NCBI RefSeq assembly: GCF_007997015.1
Contig: NZ_VOSM01000008.1
Location: forward strand, 124,001-188,000
Source of the DNA: Lujinxingia vulgaris
GTDB taxonomy: Bacteria > Myxococcota_A > Bradymonadia > Bradymonadales > Bradymonadaceae
Reading direction: 5' to 3'
Length of the DNA: 64,000 nucleotides
Below, piece by piece: positions 58,462 through 64,000 of the stretch. Each line of letters begins with the position of its first letter. The stretch's first letter is position 1. The position numbers and the translations under genes are program-made. The notes under the pieces are model-generated. The model did not search any database, was not told where the DNA came from, and saw only the letters and a program-made list of their open reading frames with translations.

Positions 58462-58729
58462 CGGGTTGTGGTTAGGTGGTTGTGTGGTTGTGTGGTTGTG
58501 GGGCGTCGGGGTTCGCGGGGTTGGGAGGTTCGTAATGGGCGGTTGGGGGGCGCGGGTTGTGGTTAGGAGGTTGGGTGGTTGGGTGGTTGAGGGGCGCCGG
58601 GGTGCGCGGAGCTGGGAGATTTGTGAGGGCGTTGGGGGGGCGCGGGTTGTGGTTCGGTGGTTGGGTGGTTGTGGGGCGCCGGGGTTCGCGGAGTTGGGAG
58701 ATTTGTGAGGGCGTGGGGGCGTGCGGGTT
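58462..58729. repeat. three tandem copies of a unit of about 90 bp
   Basis: GGGTTGTGGTT recurs at 58462, 58554 and 58644, and each copy continues with GG(T/A)GGTTG...GGGCG(T/C)CGGGG, then TTGGGAG or CTGGGAG and GGGCG. The copies are 92 and 90 bp apart and the third is shorter. G- and T-rich plus strand; no gene. Confidence 0.85.
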
Positions 58730-58747
58730 CGGTATCATCGTCGAAGC

Positions 58748-58822
58748 GAGATCGAGATCGCGTTCGAGATCGAGATCGCGTTCGAGATCGCGTTCGAGAT
58801 CGAGATCGCGTTCGAGATCGAG
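58748..58822. repeat. GAGATC/GCGTTC hexamer array
   Basis: Twelve hexamers, GAGATC or GCGTTC, follow without a break in the order aab aab ab aab a (a = GAGATC, b = GCGTTC). It resembles in kind the GTACTC arrays at 35.6 and 36.5 kb. Frames read as Arg/Ser-rich or Asp/Leu-rich text. Confidence 0.9.
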
Positions 58823-58853
58823 CATTGTATGCCCCGAAACCCCCGAAAAAAAC

Positions 58854-59130
58854 GACCGTGGGTCGCCTGAGAGATGACCGTGGGTCACCCGAAAGATGAC
58901 CGTGGGTCATCTGAACGCCAGCAAGGGTGGGGAAAAACGCGACCGATGACTGGTGCGGATCTGACCGTGGGTCAGCTGAAAGATGACCGTGGGTCATCTG
59001 ATCGCGAGCCACGGCGCGGGAAAAACGCGCCCGATGACTGCTGCGGATCTGACCGTGGGTCGCTGTCGACCTGACCGTGGGTCACCTGAGCAAAAACGAC
59101 CGTGGGTCACCTGAGAGATGACCGTGGGTC
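58854..59130. repeat. GACC-NNN-GGTC repeat array 2
   Basis: GACCGTGGGTC starts at 58854, 58876, 58898, 58963, 58985, 59051, 59073, 59098 and 59120. Most are 22 bp apart. A longer unit of about 88 bp, with GGGAAAAACGCG and GATGACTG.TGCGGATCTGA between the sites, occurs twice. The core is identical to array 1 at 4676. Confidence 0.9.
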
Positions 59131-59224
59131 GCTTTAAACGCCGTATTCGCGCGGGTTTTCGCCATCGATGGCGCAAAACCCGGTGAACGACTGAATGCCC
59201 GAAGCCCCAATCCTCATGCGCTTC

Positions 59225-59675
59225 GACGCCACACTTTTAAATTGAAAGAGACGCGGCGAAGGGCTCGGCGCGGGTGTTTGAATTGAAAGAGGAGTGTCGA
59301 AGTGCCCGACGGGGGATCCGCCGGCTGAAGGAGGTGTGTCGGAGCGAACGACGCGCGTGTTTTGAAATGAAAGAGGTGTGTCGGAGCGAACGACGCGCGT
59401 GTTTTGAAATGAAAGAGGTGTGTCGGAGCGAAGGACGGGCGTGTTTTGAAATGAAAGAGGTGTGTCGGAGCAAACGACGCGTGTGTTTCAAGTGCGGGAA
59501 GGCGTGTCGAGGCGAACGACACGTGTTCCGCCGGTGCAGGAAGGTGTGTAGAAGCGAAGGGCGCGCCTGTTTCAAGTGCGGGAGGGTGTGTCGGAGCGAA
59601 GGGCGCGCCTGTTTTAAGCGCGGGATGGCGCTCCGAGGCGGACGACGCGAGTGTTTCAAATGCGGGAAGGTGTTT
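59225..59675. repeat. 42-bp tandem array (array D, 10-11 units)
   Basis: Units anchored on GTGTGTCGGAGCGAACGACG repeat every 42 bp (for example 59341 and 59383), from about 59257 to 59635. The first half carries GTTTTGAAATGAAAGAG in each unit, the second half GTTTCAAGTGCGGGA. GTCG/CGAC within most units could pair, but I see no clear second hairpin as in arrays A and B. It lies before the end of the glutathione peroxidase gene. Confidence 0.88.
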
Positions 59676-59734
59676 GGGACCGGTCGAGACGTGAGGTCTG
59701 GCAGCGTGCCATGGATTTGACCGGTCCGGGGGGG

Positions 59735-59787
59735 CCGAAGCACCTGCAGGTCTGGCGTCAGGGCGGCGCGATCTGCAGGTGCTTCGG
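59735..59787 (-). terminator. 15-bp inverted repeat behind the glutathione peroxidase gene
   Basis: CCGAAGCACCTGCAG (59735-59749) and CTGCAGGTGCTTCGG (59773-59787) are perfect inverted copies with a 23-nt loop. It lies 11 nt past the stop at 59799. There is no T-run, so termination is uncertain. Confidence 0.5.
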
Positions 59788-59798
59788 GCCGTCGCGAC

Positions 59799-60356
59799 TT
59801 AGATCAACGACTCAATCGCCGCGATCACCTCCGGCGCGTCCGGCTGGACCGAGGGGGCGAAACGAAAGCGCACCTCTCCCTCCCGGTCGACCAGAAATTT
59901 CTCGAAATTCCAGCTGATGTTCTCGCCGCCGCCGGCCTCGCTCTTGATGAGGAACTGGTAGAGGGGGCTGCGCCCGCCGCCGTTGACCTCCTGCTTGGCG
60001 AGGAGCGGAAAATCCACGCCGTAGGTCACCGCACAAAAGCTCTCGATCTCTTCGGCCGAGCCGGGCTCCTGTCCCAGAAACTGGTTGCAGGGGGCGCCGA
60101 CGATTTCAAAGCCCTGGTCGTGGAAGCGCTCTCGGATCTTCACCAGCGTCTCGTACTGAGGCGTGAGCCCGCAGCGGCTCGCCACGTTCACAAAGAGCAC
60201 GACCTTGCCCTTGTAGGCGTCGGTGGGCAGGGGATCGCCGTGGAGGCCGACGAGATTGGCCTCTTCCAGCGAGGCCGGGCCGGGACCTTCGGGGGGCTTG
60301 CCAAATTTGACGCGGGTGACGGCGTCATTGGCTTTCTGGGCGAGTTTTTTCAACAT
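59799..60356 (-). CDS. glutathione peroxidase family protein
   Basis: The 185-residue protein reduces peroxides. The peroxidatic Cys62 is in VNVASRCGLTPQYETL, the family's second motif is GAPCNQFLGQEPG, and WNFEKFLVDREGEV holds the active-site Trp and Asn. A Cys (not selenocysteine) form is usual in bacteria, which often use thioredoxin instead of glutathione. An N-terminal extension of about 30 residues (LKKLAQKANDAVTRVKFGK) precedes the domain; it has no signal peptide. ATG at 60356 with GGAGC upstream. Confidence 0.93.
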   Translation of the reverse strand: MLKKLAQKANDAVTRVKFGKPPEGPGPASLEEANLVGLHGDPLPTDAYKGKVVLFVNVASRCGLTPQYETLVKIRERFHDQGFEIVGAPCNQFLGQEPGSAEEIESFCAVTYGVDFPLLAKQEVNGGGRSPLYQFLIKSEAGGGENISWNFEKFLVDREGEVRFRFAPSVQPDAPEVIAAIESLI

Positions 60357-60542
60357 CGGGGCTCCTTCATCCAGGTGGGGCGATGAGTTCAGTGGGGCGC
60401 TGCGCGCGAGGGTAGCATTGCGAGAGAAGAGATGTCGCGCGGGCTGTGGGGCTTTGGATGGAGGAGGCGGTGGGAGGGTTTCAAAATGTGGGAGAGGTGA
60501 GCGAGGGTCGTCGGAGGGGCGCGTAGAATGGGGGTGAGAGGT

Positions 60543-60687
60543 GACCGTGGGTCAGGTTTGGAGGTGACCGTGGGTCAGGTTTGGAGGTGACCCACGGTCG
60601 CGCGGAGGATGACCGTGGGTCAACTGAGCGCCGCGAAAATAAAGGCGGATCGGTGACCCACGGTCGTCTCAAACATGACCGTGGGTC
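60543..60687. repeat. GACC-NNN-GGTC repeat array 3 with both orientations
   Basis: GACCGTGGGTC starts at 60543, 60566, 60611 and 60677; the reverse form GACCCACGGTC starts at 60589 and 60655. The first three sites are 23 bp apart. The gap 60357-60725 holds no gene otherwise. Confidence 0.88.
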
Positions 60688-60725
60688 ACCTGAAGTGCGC
60701 CTCATTCTCGCAGGGAAGGCACGTG

Positions 60726-61331
60726 TCAGGGCCGCGGAATCGGGCAACCGGTGGGGCGGCGGTACGCGGGTTCGACCGCCTCGCTACGGCTCCAGGCGTC
60801 GACGGCGCGGGCCACGTAGGAGGTGATCGTGCCGCGGCGAATGTGGACGGGGCGGCCCTGGTAGACGACGCCCTCGGCGCTCAGAACGACGACCTCGGGG
60901 GTCATGCGGGCATTGAGGGCGATGGCCAGGCGCGCGCGATCGTCGCGGTAGATGGAAAAGGGCAGGCCGCGCTCGGTGGCGGCGTCGCGGGCCTCGGCGA
61001 TGGATTCGTCGGCGTTGGCGTGAACGACGATGACCTCGATATCGGGAAACGCTTCGATCAGGGAAGCGATGGCGGGTTCGGCTTCCTTTGAGCAGTGGCT
61101 GTTGGCGGACCAGAACCAGTAGACGCGCAGTTTGTCCGGGGCCGGCGAGGCGATGACGTGGGTGTCGGGGCCCTCGCCGTAGATGCGTTGGAGGTCGGGG
61201 AGGTTTTGCAGCTCGGTTAAGTCAACATCGGGGCCGGCGTGGGCTGTTGTGCTGGTAATGGCGAGGGTGAGCAGGGCGCCGAGGAGCGCGGCGAAGATGC
61301 GCGTCGGGTGGGAAGATCGAACGTCAGTCAT
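60726..61331 (-). CDS. exported thioredoxin-fold protein
   Basis: The 201-residue precursor has a signal peptide (LLGALLTLAITSTTAHAG, cut after AHA). The mature part has a thioredoxin-like fold: LRVYWFWSANSHCSKEAEPA (a CxxC-like site reduced to one Cys), IEVIVVHANADES and RMTPEVVVLSAEG with the cis-Pro. The C-terminus has PTGCPIPRP with a second Cys. With a single Cys at the usual site it may not act as a normal oxidoreductase. Its start overlaps the stop of the outer-membrane gene by 8 nt. It is the last gene of a three-gene operon. Confidence 0.75.
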   Translation of the reverse strand: MTDVRSSHPTRIFAALLGALLTLAITSTTAHAGPDVDLTELQNLPDLQRIYGEGPDTHVIASPAPDKLRVYWFWSANSHCSKEAEPAIASLIEAFPDIEVIVVHANADESIAEARDAATERGLPFSIYRDDRARLAIALNARMTPEVVVLSAEGVVYQGRPVHIRRGTITSYVARAVDAWSRSEAVEPAYRRPTGCPIPRP

Positions 61332-62271
61332 GGAAAACCCTCTTGAGCAAAAGACCTGCGCCGGGGCCGATCTGGCGGGCGTGGCCTGTGTGGTCGAAGG
61401 GAAGATCGAAGGTGGCGCGCAGCATCAGGTAGGTGTTTTCGCTGAGGTAGGCGCCGGCCTGAACGCTAAGTGAGGTGGCGCGCTCGAGCGTCTCGGGGAT
61501 GGGGGAGCCGCCCTGGTAGGAGGCGCCGCCGTGGGAGATGTTGGCGCTTGCGGCCAGGTAGAGCGCCTCGTCCCAGAAGAGGGGCAGGGGGATGGGGCGG
61601 CCAAAGGAGAGGCGGCCGGTCCAGCGCAGGGATTTTGAGCCGGTGCCCGAGGCCGAAAAGGCTTTGTAGACGCCGACTTCGCTGGCGAGGAAGGCTTTGC
61701 CAAAGATCCATTCGGCCTGGGGGCCGGCGCCGACTTCCCAGAGGCCGGTGCCGCTGACGTCAGCGAGCAGGTGCGATTGACCGCGCGCGAGCGACTGCGC
61801 CGGGGAGCGGCCCGTGGGCAGGGTTGTGGTGGCGGCGATGGCCAGACCGGGGAGGCGCATGGACATGCCCGTGGCGACGAATTCGTAGCGGGCTTGCAGG
61901 GCCAGGTCGCCAAGCCCCGCGCCCCACTCGGCGTCGTCGAGGGTGCGGCGGTGGTTTTCAATGAGCGGCAGGGTGGCGCCGACCTGCCAGGATTCGCCCA
62001 GGCGCATCGCGCCAAAAAGCGTCTGGCGAAACTCCCGGGAGGGGTGTTCGAGGCGGCGGTAGTCGGGGCCGGCAAAGCGGCCGGTGTAGACGCGGGCGTC
62101 GAGGCTCAAGCCCAGCGCGGCGGTTTCACTGAGGCTTAAGCGCACAGGTCCCGCGGTTTGCGATGCGGCGCAGCAGGATTGGGCGCGGGCCTCTGCGGGC
62201 AGACACGCGACAAGGGTGAGGATGGCGATGGCGAGGGTCAGGGGCAGCGGTCTGAAGGTTTTGAGGGTCAT
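61324..62271 (-). CDS. outer-membrane beta-barrel protein
   Basis: The 315-residue precursor has a signal peptide (AIAILTLVACLPAEARAQ). Right after it stands SCCAASQTAG. The body has the alternating pattern and aromatic ends of a beta-barrel (LGLSLDARVYTGRFAG, WQVGATLPLIENHRRTLDDA, EWGAGLGDLALQARYEFVAT, LAIAATTTLPTGRSPAQSLA), as in the 'transporter/phenol meta' type of outer-membrane channel. The gene overlaps the next gene's start, and lies 24 nt behind the FixH-like gene. The CC motif could bind a metal; this is inference. Confidence 0.75.
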   Translation of the reverse strand: MTLKTFRPLPLTLAIAILTLVACLPAEARAQSCCAASQTAGPVRLSLSETAALGLSLDARVYTGRFAGPDYRRLEHPSREFRQTLFGAMRLGESWQVGATLPLIENHRRTLDDAEWGAGLGDLALQARYEFVATGMSMRLPGLAIAATTTLPTGRSPAQSLARGQSHLLADVSGTGLWEVGAGPQAEWIFGKAFLASEVGVYKAFSASGTGSKSLRWTGRLSFGRPIPLPLFWDEALYLAASANISHGGASYQGGSPIPETLERATSLSVQAGAYLSENTYLMLRATFDLPFDHTGHARQIGPGAGLLLKRVFHD

Positions 62272-62295
62272 AGGAGCTCCTTTTGCGACGCGGTG

Positions 62296-62751
62296 TTAGC
62301 CGTCGACGTCGACCTGCCAGACGATATGCGCGTCGAACTCGTCCCAGACGACGTTCAGGCGGAGCTCCCAGAGGCCGGGCATCGAAAACGCGGCGTTTTC
62401 CACGCGGTAGAGCCCCGCGCCCTCTTCGATGACGAGGGGCTCTTCGGCGCTGCCGTGGCCGTGGCCGGGCATGAAGAGCTCCAGCGTGACTTCGGCGCCT
62501 TCGAGCGGTTCGCCCTCGACCTGCAGCTCCAGGCTGAGGTCAAAGTCGCCCGTGGTTGGCGGGCTGGGAGCGAGCAGCGCGTCGACCTGCAGAGCGTAGT
62601 CGCCGTTATAACTCAGGGTGAGGGGGGCCACCTCTTCGGTCGGGGCTTCGTCGACCGGGCCGCAGGCGCTGAGCAGCAGCACGCTGAAGAGCGCCGGGAG
62701 CAGGGGGAGGGTGAAGACGCTGGCGAGGGGGGACGAGGTGGGGATGGTCAT
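62296..62751 (-). CDS. FixH/YtkA-like lipoprotein
   Basis: The precursor has 151 residues. A lipobox (FSVLLLSACGPV) is followed by an immunoglobulin-like domain of the FixH/YtkA type: LSLELQVEGEPLEGAEVTLE, LFMPGHGHGSAEEP (Met and His, possibly copper-binding), YRVENAAFSMPGLWELRLNV. Proteins of this kind work in copper delivery to cbb3 oxidases (FixH) or in metal handling. It is the first gene of a three-gene operon. A palindrome like an FNR/CRP site lies 71 bp before the start. Confidence 0.82.
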   Translation of the reverse strand: MTIPTSSPLASVFTLPLLPALFSVLLLSACGPVDEAPTEEVAPLTLSYNGDYALQVDALLAPSPPTTGDFDLSLELQVEGEPLEGAEVTLELFMPGHGHGSAEEPLVIEEGAGLYRVENAAFSMPGLWELRLNVVWDEFDAHIVWQVDVDG

Positions 62752-62821
62752 GGGAGCTCCTTAAGGTTTGAGGGCAGCGAGCTTTCATGATCCGGGAGTA
62801 GTTCCGGTTCTTTTCGCCGAC

Positions 62822-62835
62822 ATGATCCAGATCAT
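62822..62835. promoter_or_regulatory. FNR/CRP-type palindrome
   Basis: ATGATCCAGATCAT is a perfect palindrome with the core TGAT-N4-ATCA that FNR, CRP and related regulators bind. It lies in the divergent gap between the FixH-like gene (start 62751, minus) and nadA (start 62906, plus) and could act on either. Confidence 0.5.
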
Positions 62836-62905
62836 AGGAGGCCGGCCCGGCGCTCCTTACTCTGTGGGGCGCAGGGTTGGAGTCACTTTCCCCACCGAGG
62901 TCTGG

Positions 62906-63880
62906 ATGCTGTCGCAGGTTGGAAAACACGAGCTGTATGAGCGCGTGCGCAAGGTTGTTACCGAGCCGGAGATGACGCTGGCGTGGCCGCTGATCGCGGA
63001 GATTCGCGAGCTTAAGCGGGCGCGTGAGGCGGTGATTCTGGCGCATAATTACCAGCATCCGTTGATCTTTCACGGGGTTGCGGACCTGCGCGGGGATTCG
63101 TTGCAGCTCGCCAGACTCGCGCAGGAGGTGGAAGCCCGCACCCTGGTGATGTGCGGGGTGCACTTCATGGCGGAGACGGCAAAGTTGCTCAGCCCTAAGC
63201 GCAGCGTGCTCTTGCCGAGCTTTGAGGCGGGCTGCTCGCTGGCGGATGCCATAACGCCGGAGGATGTGCGGGCGCTTCGGCGCCAGTACCCGGGCGTTCC
63301 GGTGGTGAGCTACGTGAACACCACCGCGGCGGTGAAGGCTGTGAGCGACGTGTGCTGCACCTCATCGAACGCCCTGAAGATCGTGGAAGCGCTGGGTTCG
63401 CCGCGGGTGATTTTTGTGCCGGACCGCCACCTGGCCGGCCATGTCGCGCGTCAGACCGAGGTGGAGATCATCACCTGGGAGGGGGGCTGTGTGGTGCACG
63501 AGGAGTTTCGCCTCGCGGATATTGAAGCGCTGCGAGCGAGCTATCCGCAGATCAAGGTGATCGCGCATCCGGAGTGCCATGCGGAGGTGCAGGAGGCGGC
63601 GGATATGGTGGGGTCGACCTCGGCGCTGATCGACTGGGTGGCACAAGAGAAGCCGCGGGAAGTTGCGATGATCACCGAGTGCACGATGAGCGATAATGTG
63701 GCCTCGCATTTTCCAGAAGTGGCGTTTCATCAGCCCTGCTCGATCTGCCCGTATATGCGGAAGATCACGCTGGAGGGCATCCGCGACGTGCTGCGCGATG
63801 GGAGCGGTCAGGTGGAGATTGCGCCCACGATCGCCGCCGGAGCTCGTCGGGCGGTGGCGCGCATGTTGGAGCTCTCCTGA
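62906..63880 (+). CDS. nadA: quinolinate synthase
   Basis: The 324-residue protein condenses iminoaspartate and dihydroxyacetone phosphate to quinolinate using a 4Fe-4S cluster. HNYQHPLIFHGVADLRGDSL starts the substrate site; Cys83 is in VMCGVHFMAETAKLL, and further Cys in DVCCTSSNALK (150, 151) and HQPCSICPYMRK (278, 281). CSLADAITPEDV and IAHPECHAEVQEAADMVGST are typical. The ATG at 62906 was chosen: the frame opens at 62768, but the added stretch has no family match. It is followed by nadB 10 nt later. Confidence 0.95.
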   Translation: MLSQVGKHELYERVRKVVTEPEMTLAWPLIAEIRELKRAREAVILAHNYQHPLIFHGVADLRGDSLQLARLAQEVEARTLVMCGVHFMAETAKLLSPKRSVLLPSFEAGCSLADAITPEDVRALRRQYPGVPVVSYVNTTAAVKAVSDVCCTSSNALKIVEALGSPRVIFVPDRHLAGHVARQTEVEIITWEGGCVVHEEFRLADIEALRASYPQIKVIAHPECHAEVQEAADMVGSTSALIDWVAQEKPREVAMITECTMSDNVASHFPEVAFHQPCSICPYMRKITLEGIRDVLRDGSGQVEIAPTIAAGARRAVARMLELS

Positions 63881-63890
63881 GGAGGTTGAG

Positions 63891-64000
63891 ATGAGTGTGA
63901 TCTGGCATGCGGATGTGGTGATTATCGGCTCGGGGCTGGCGGGGCTGAGCGCGGCCTGGCACCTGCGCGATCAGCGCGTGATGGTGTTGAGTCCGAGCGA
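63891..64000 (+). CDS. nadB: L-aspartate oxidase, 5' part
   Basis: Only the first 36 codons lie in the window. The protein begins MSVIWHADVVIIGSGLAGLS, an FAD-binding GxGxxG start, then AAWHLRDQRVMVLSPS. GAGGAGG stands before the ATG. It follows nadA, whose partner makes iminoaspartate, so the call rests on this start and the pairing. The gene runs past the window edge. Confidence 0.85.
   Translation, partial: MSVIWHADVVIIGSGLAGLSAAWHLRDQRVMVLSPS

Overview
The window is a high-GC bacterial chromosome segment of about 64 kb. Many lipoproteins carry Asp/Glu-rich linkers, and there are RCC1 repeats, Hydin-like (choice-of-anchor D) domains, tandem Cys-rich surface proteins and an MbnP/MbnH pair. 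This mix suggests a deltaproteobacterial lineage of the Myxococcota/Bradymonadota type, most like Bradymonadales. That is an inference from gene style; no rRNA or marker gene is present.

Layout. 0-9.3 kb: an XRE/DUF2442 regulator, the di-heme enzyme MbnH with its copper-protein partner MbnP, a PNGase F-like lipoprotein, and two large surface lipoproteins (Hydin-like and RCC1). 9.8-15.4 kb: a polytopic membrane protein, then a dmpEFGH block (lower meta-cleavage pathway from 4-oxalocrotonate to pyruvate and acetyl-CoA). 15.5-19.6 kb: a pentapeptide-repeat protein and a CdsA / fatty acid desaturase / MFS operon. 20-30.8 kb: small membrane and regulatory genes, two lipoprotein genes frameshifted near the lipobox, a lactate permease-like carrier and a Na/Pi cotransporter. 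30.9-36.6 kb: two tandem paralogous lipoproteins of about 585 residues, a RES-Xre toxin-antitoxin pair, and a four-helix-bundle (IVP-type) gene between inverted hexamer arrays. 36.6-45.4 kb: a duplicated M23 peptidase segment around a VOC/AraC pair, an Ada repair protein, Cys-rich lipoproteins and OtsA. 45.6-50.3 kb: a four-gene operon with TadE/TadG-like N-termini. 50.4-58.3 kb: a TreS-maltokinase fusion, DUF1634/TauE, and a PLP decarboxylase coupled to a His-rich membrane protein. 59.8-64 kb: glutathione peroxidase, a FixH-like / outer-membrane / thioredoxin-like operon, and nadA-nadB (nadB runs off the window).

The most unusual content is intergenic. Four arrays with unrelated sequence (around 19.7, 25.6, 35.6 and 59.2 kb, with a two-unit outlier at 22.1 kb) share a tandem pitch of exactly 42 bp. 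In two of them each unit holds two small hairpins whose stems change in a compensatory way. A second class is built from the inverted repeat GACC-NNN-GGTC at 22-23 bp pitch and occurs at 4.7-5.1, 58.9-59.1 and 60.5-60.7 kb. A third is a dispersed element of about 160 bp with complementary ends (1.85, 9.6 and, partly, 45.4 kb).

How the genes fit together: OtsA and TreS-Pep2 point to trehalose/maltose handling. MbnP/MbnH, the cupredoxin and the FixH-like operon point to envelope copper and redox work. The dmp block feeds central metabolism, and nadAB makes quinolinate for NAD.
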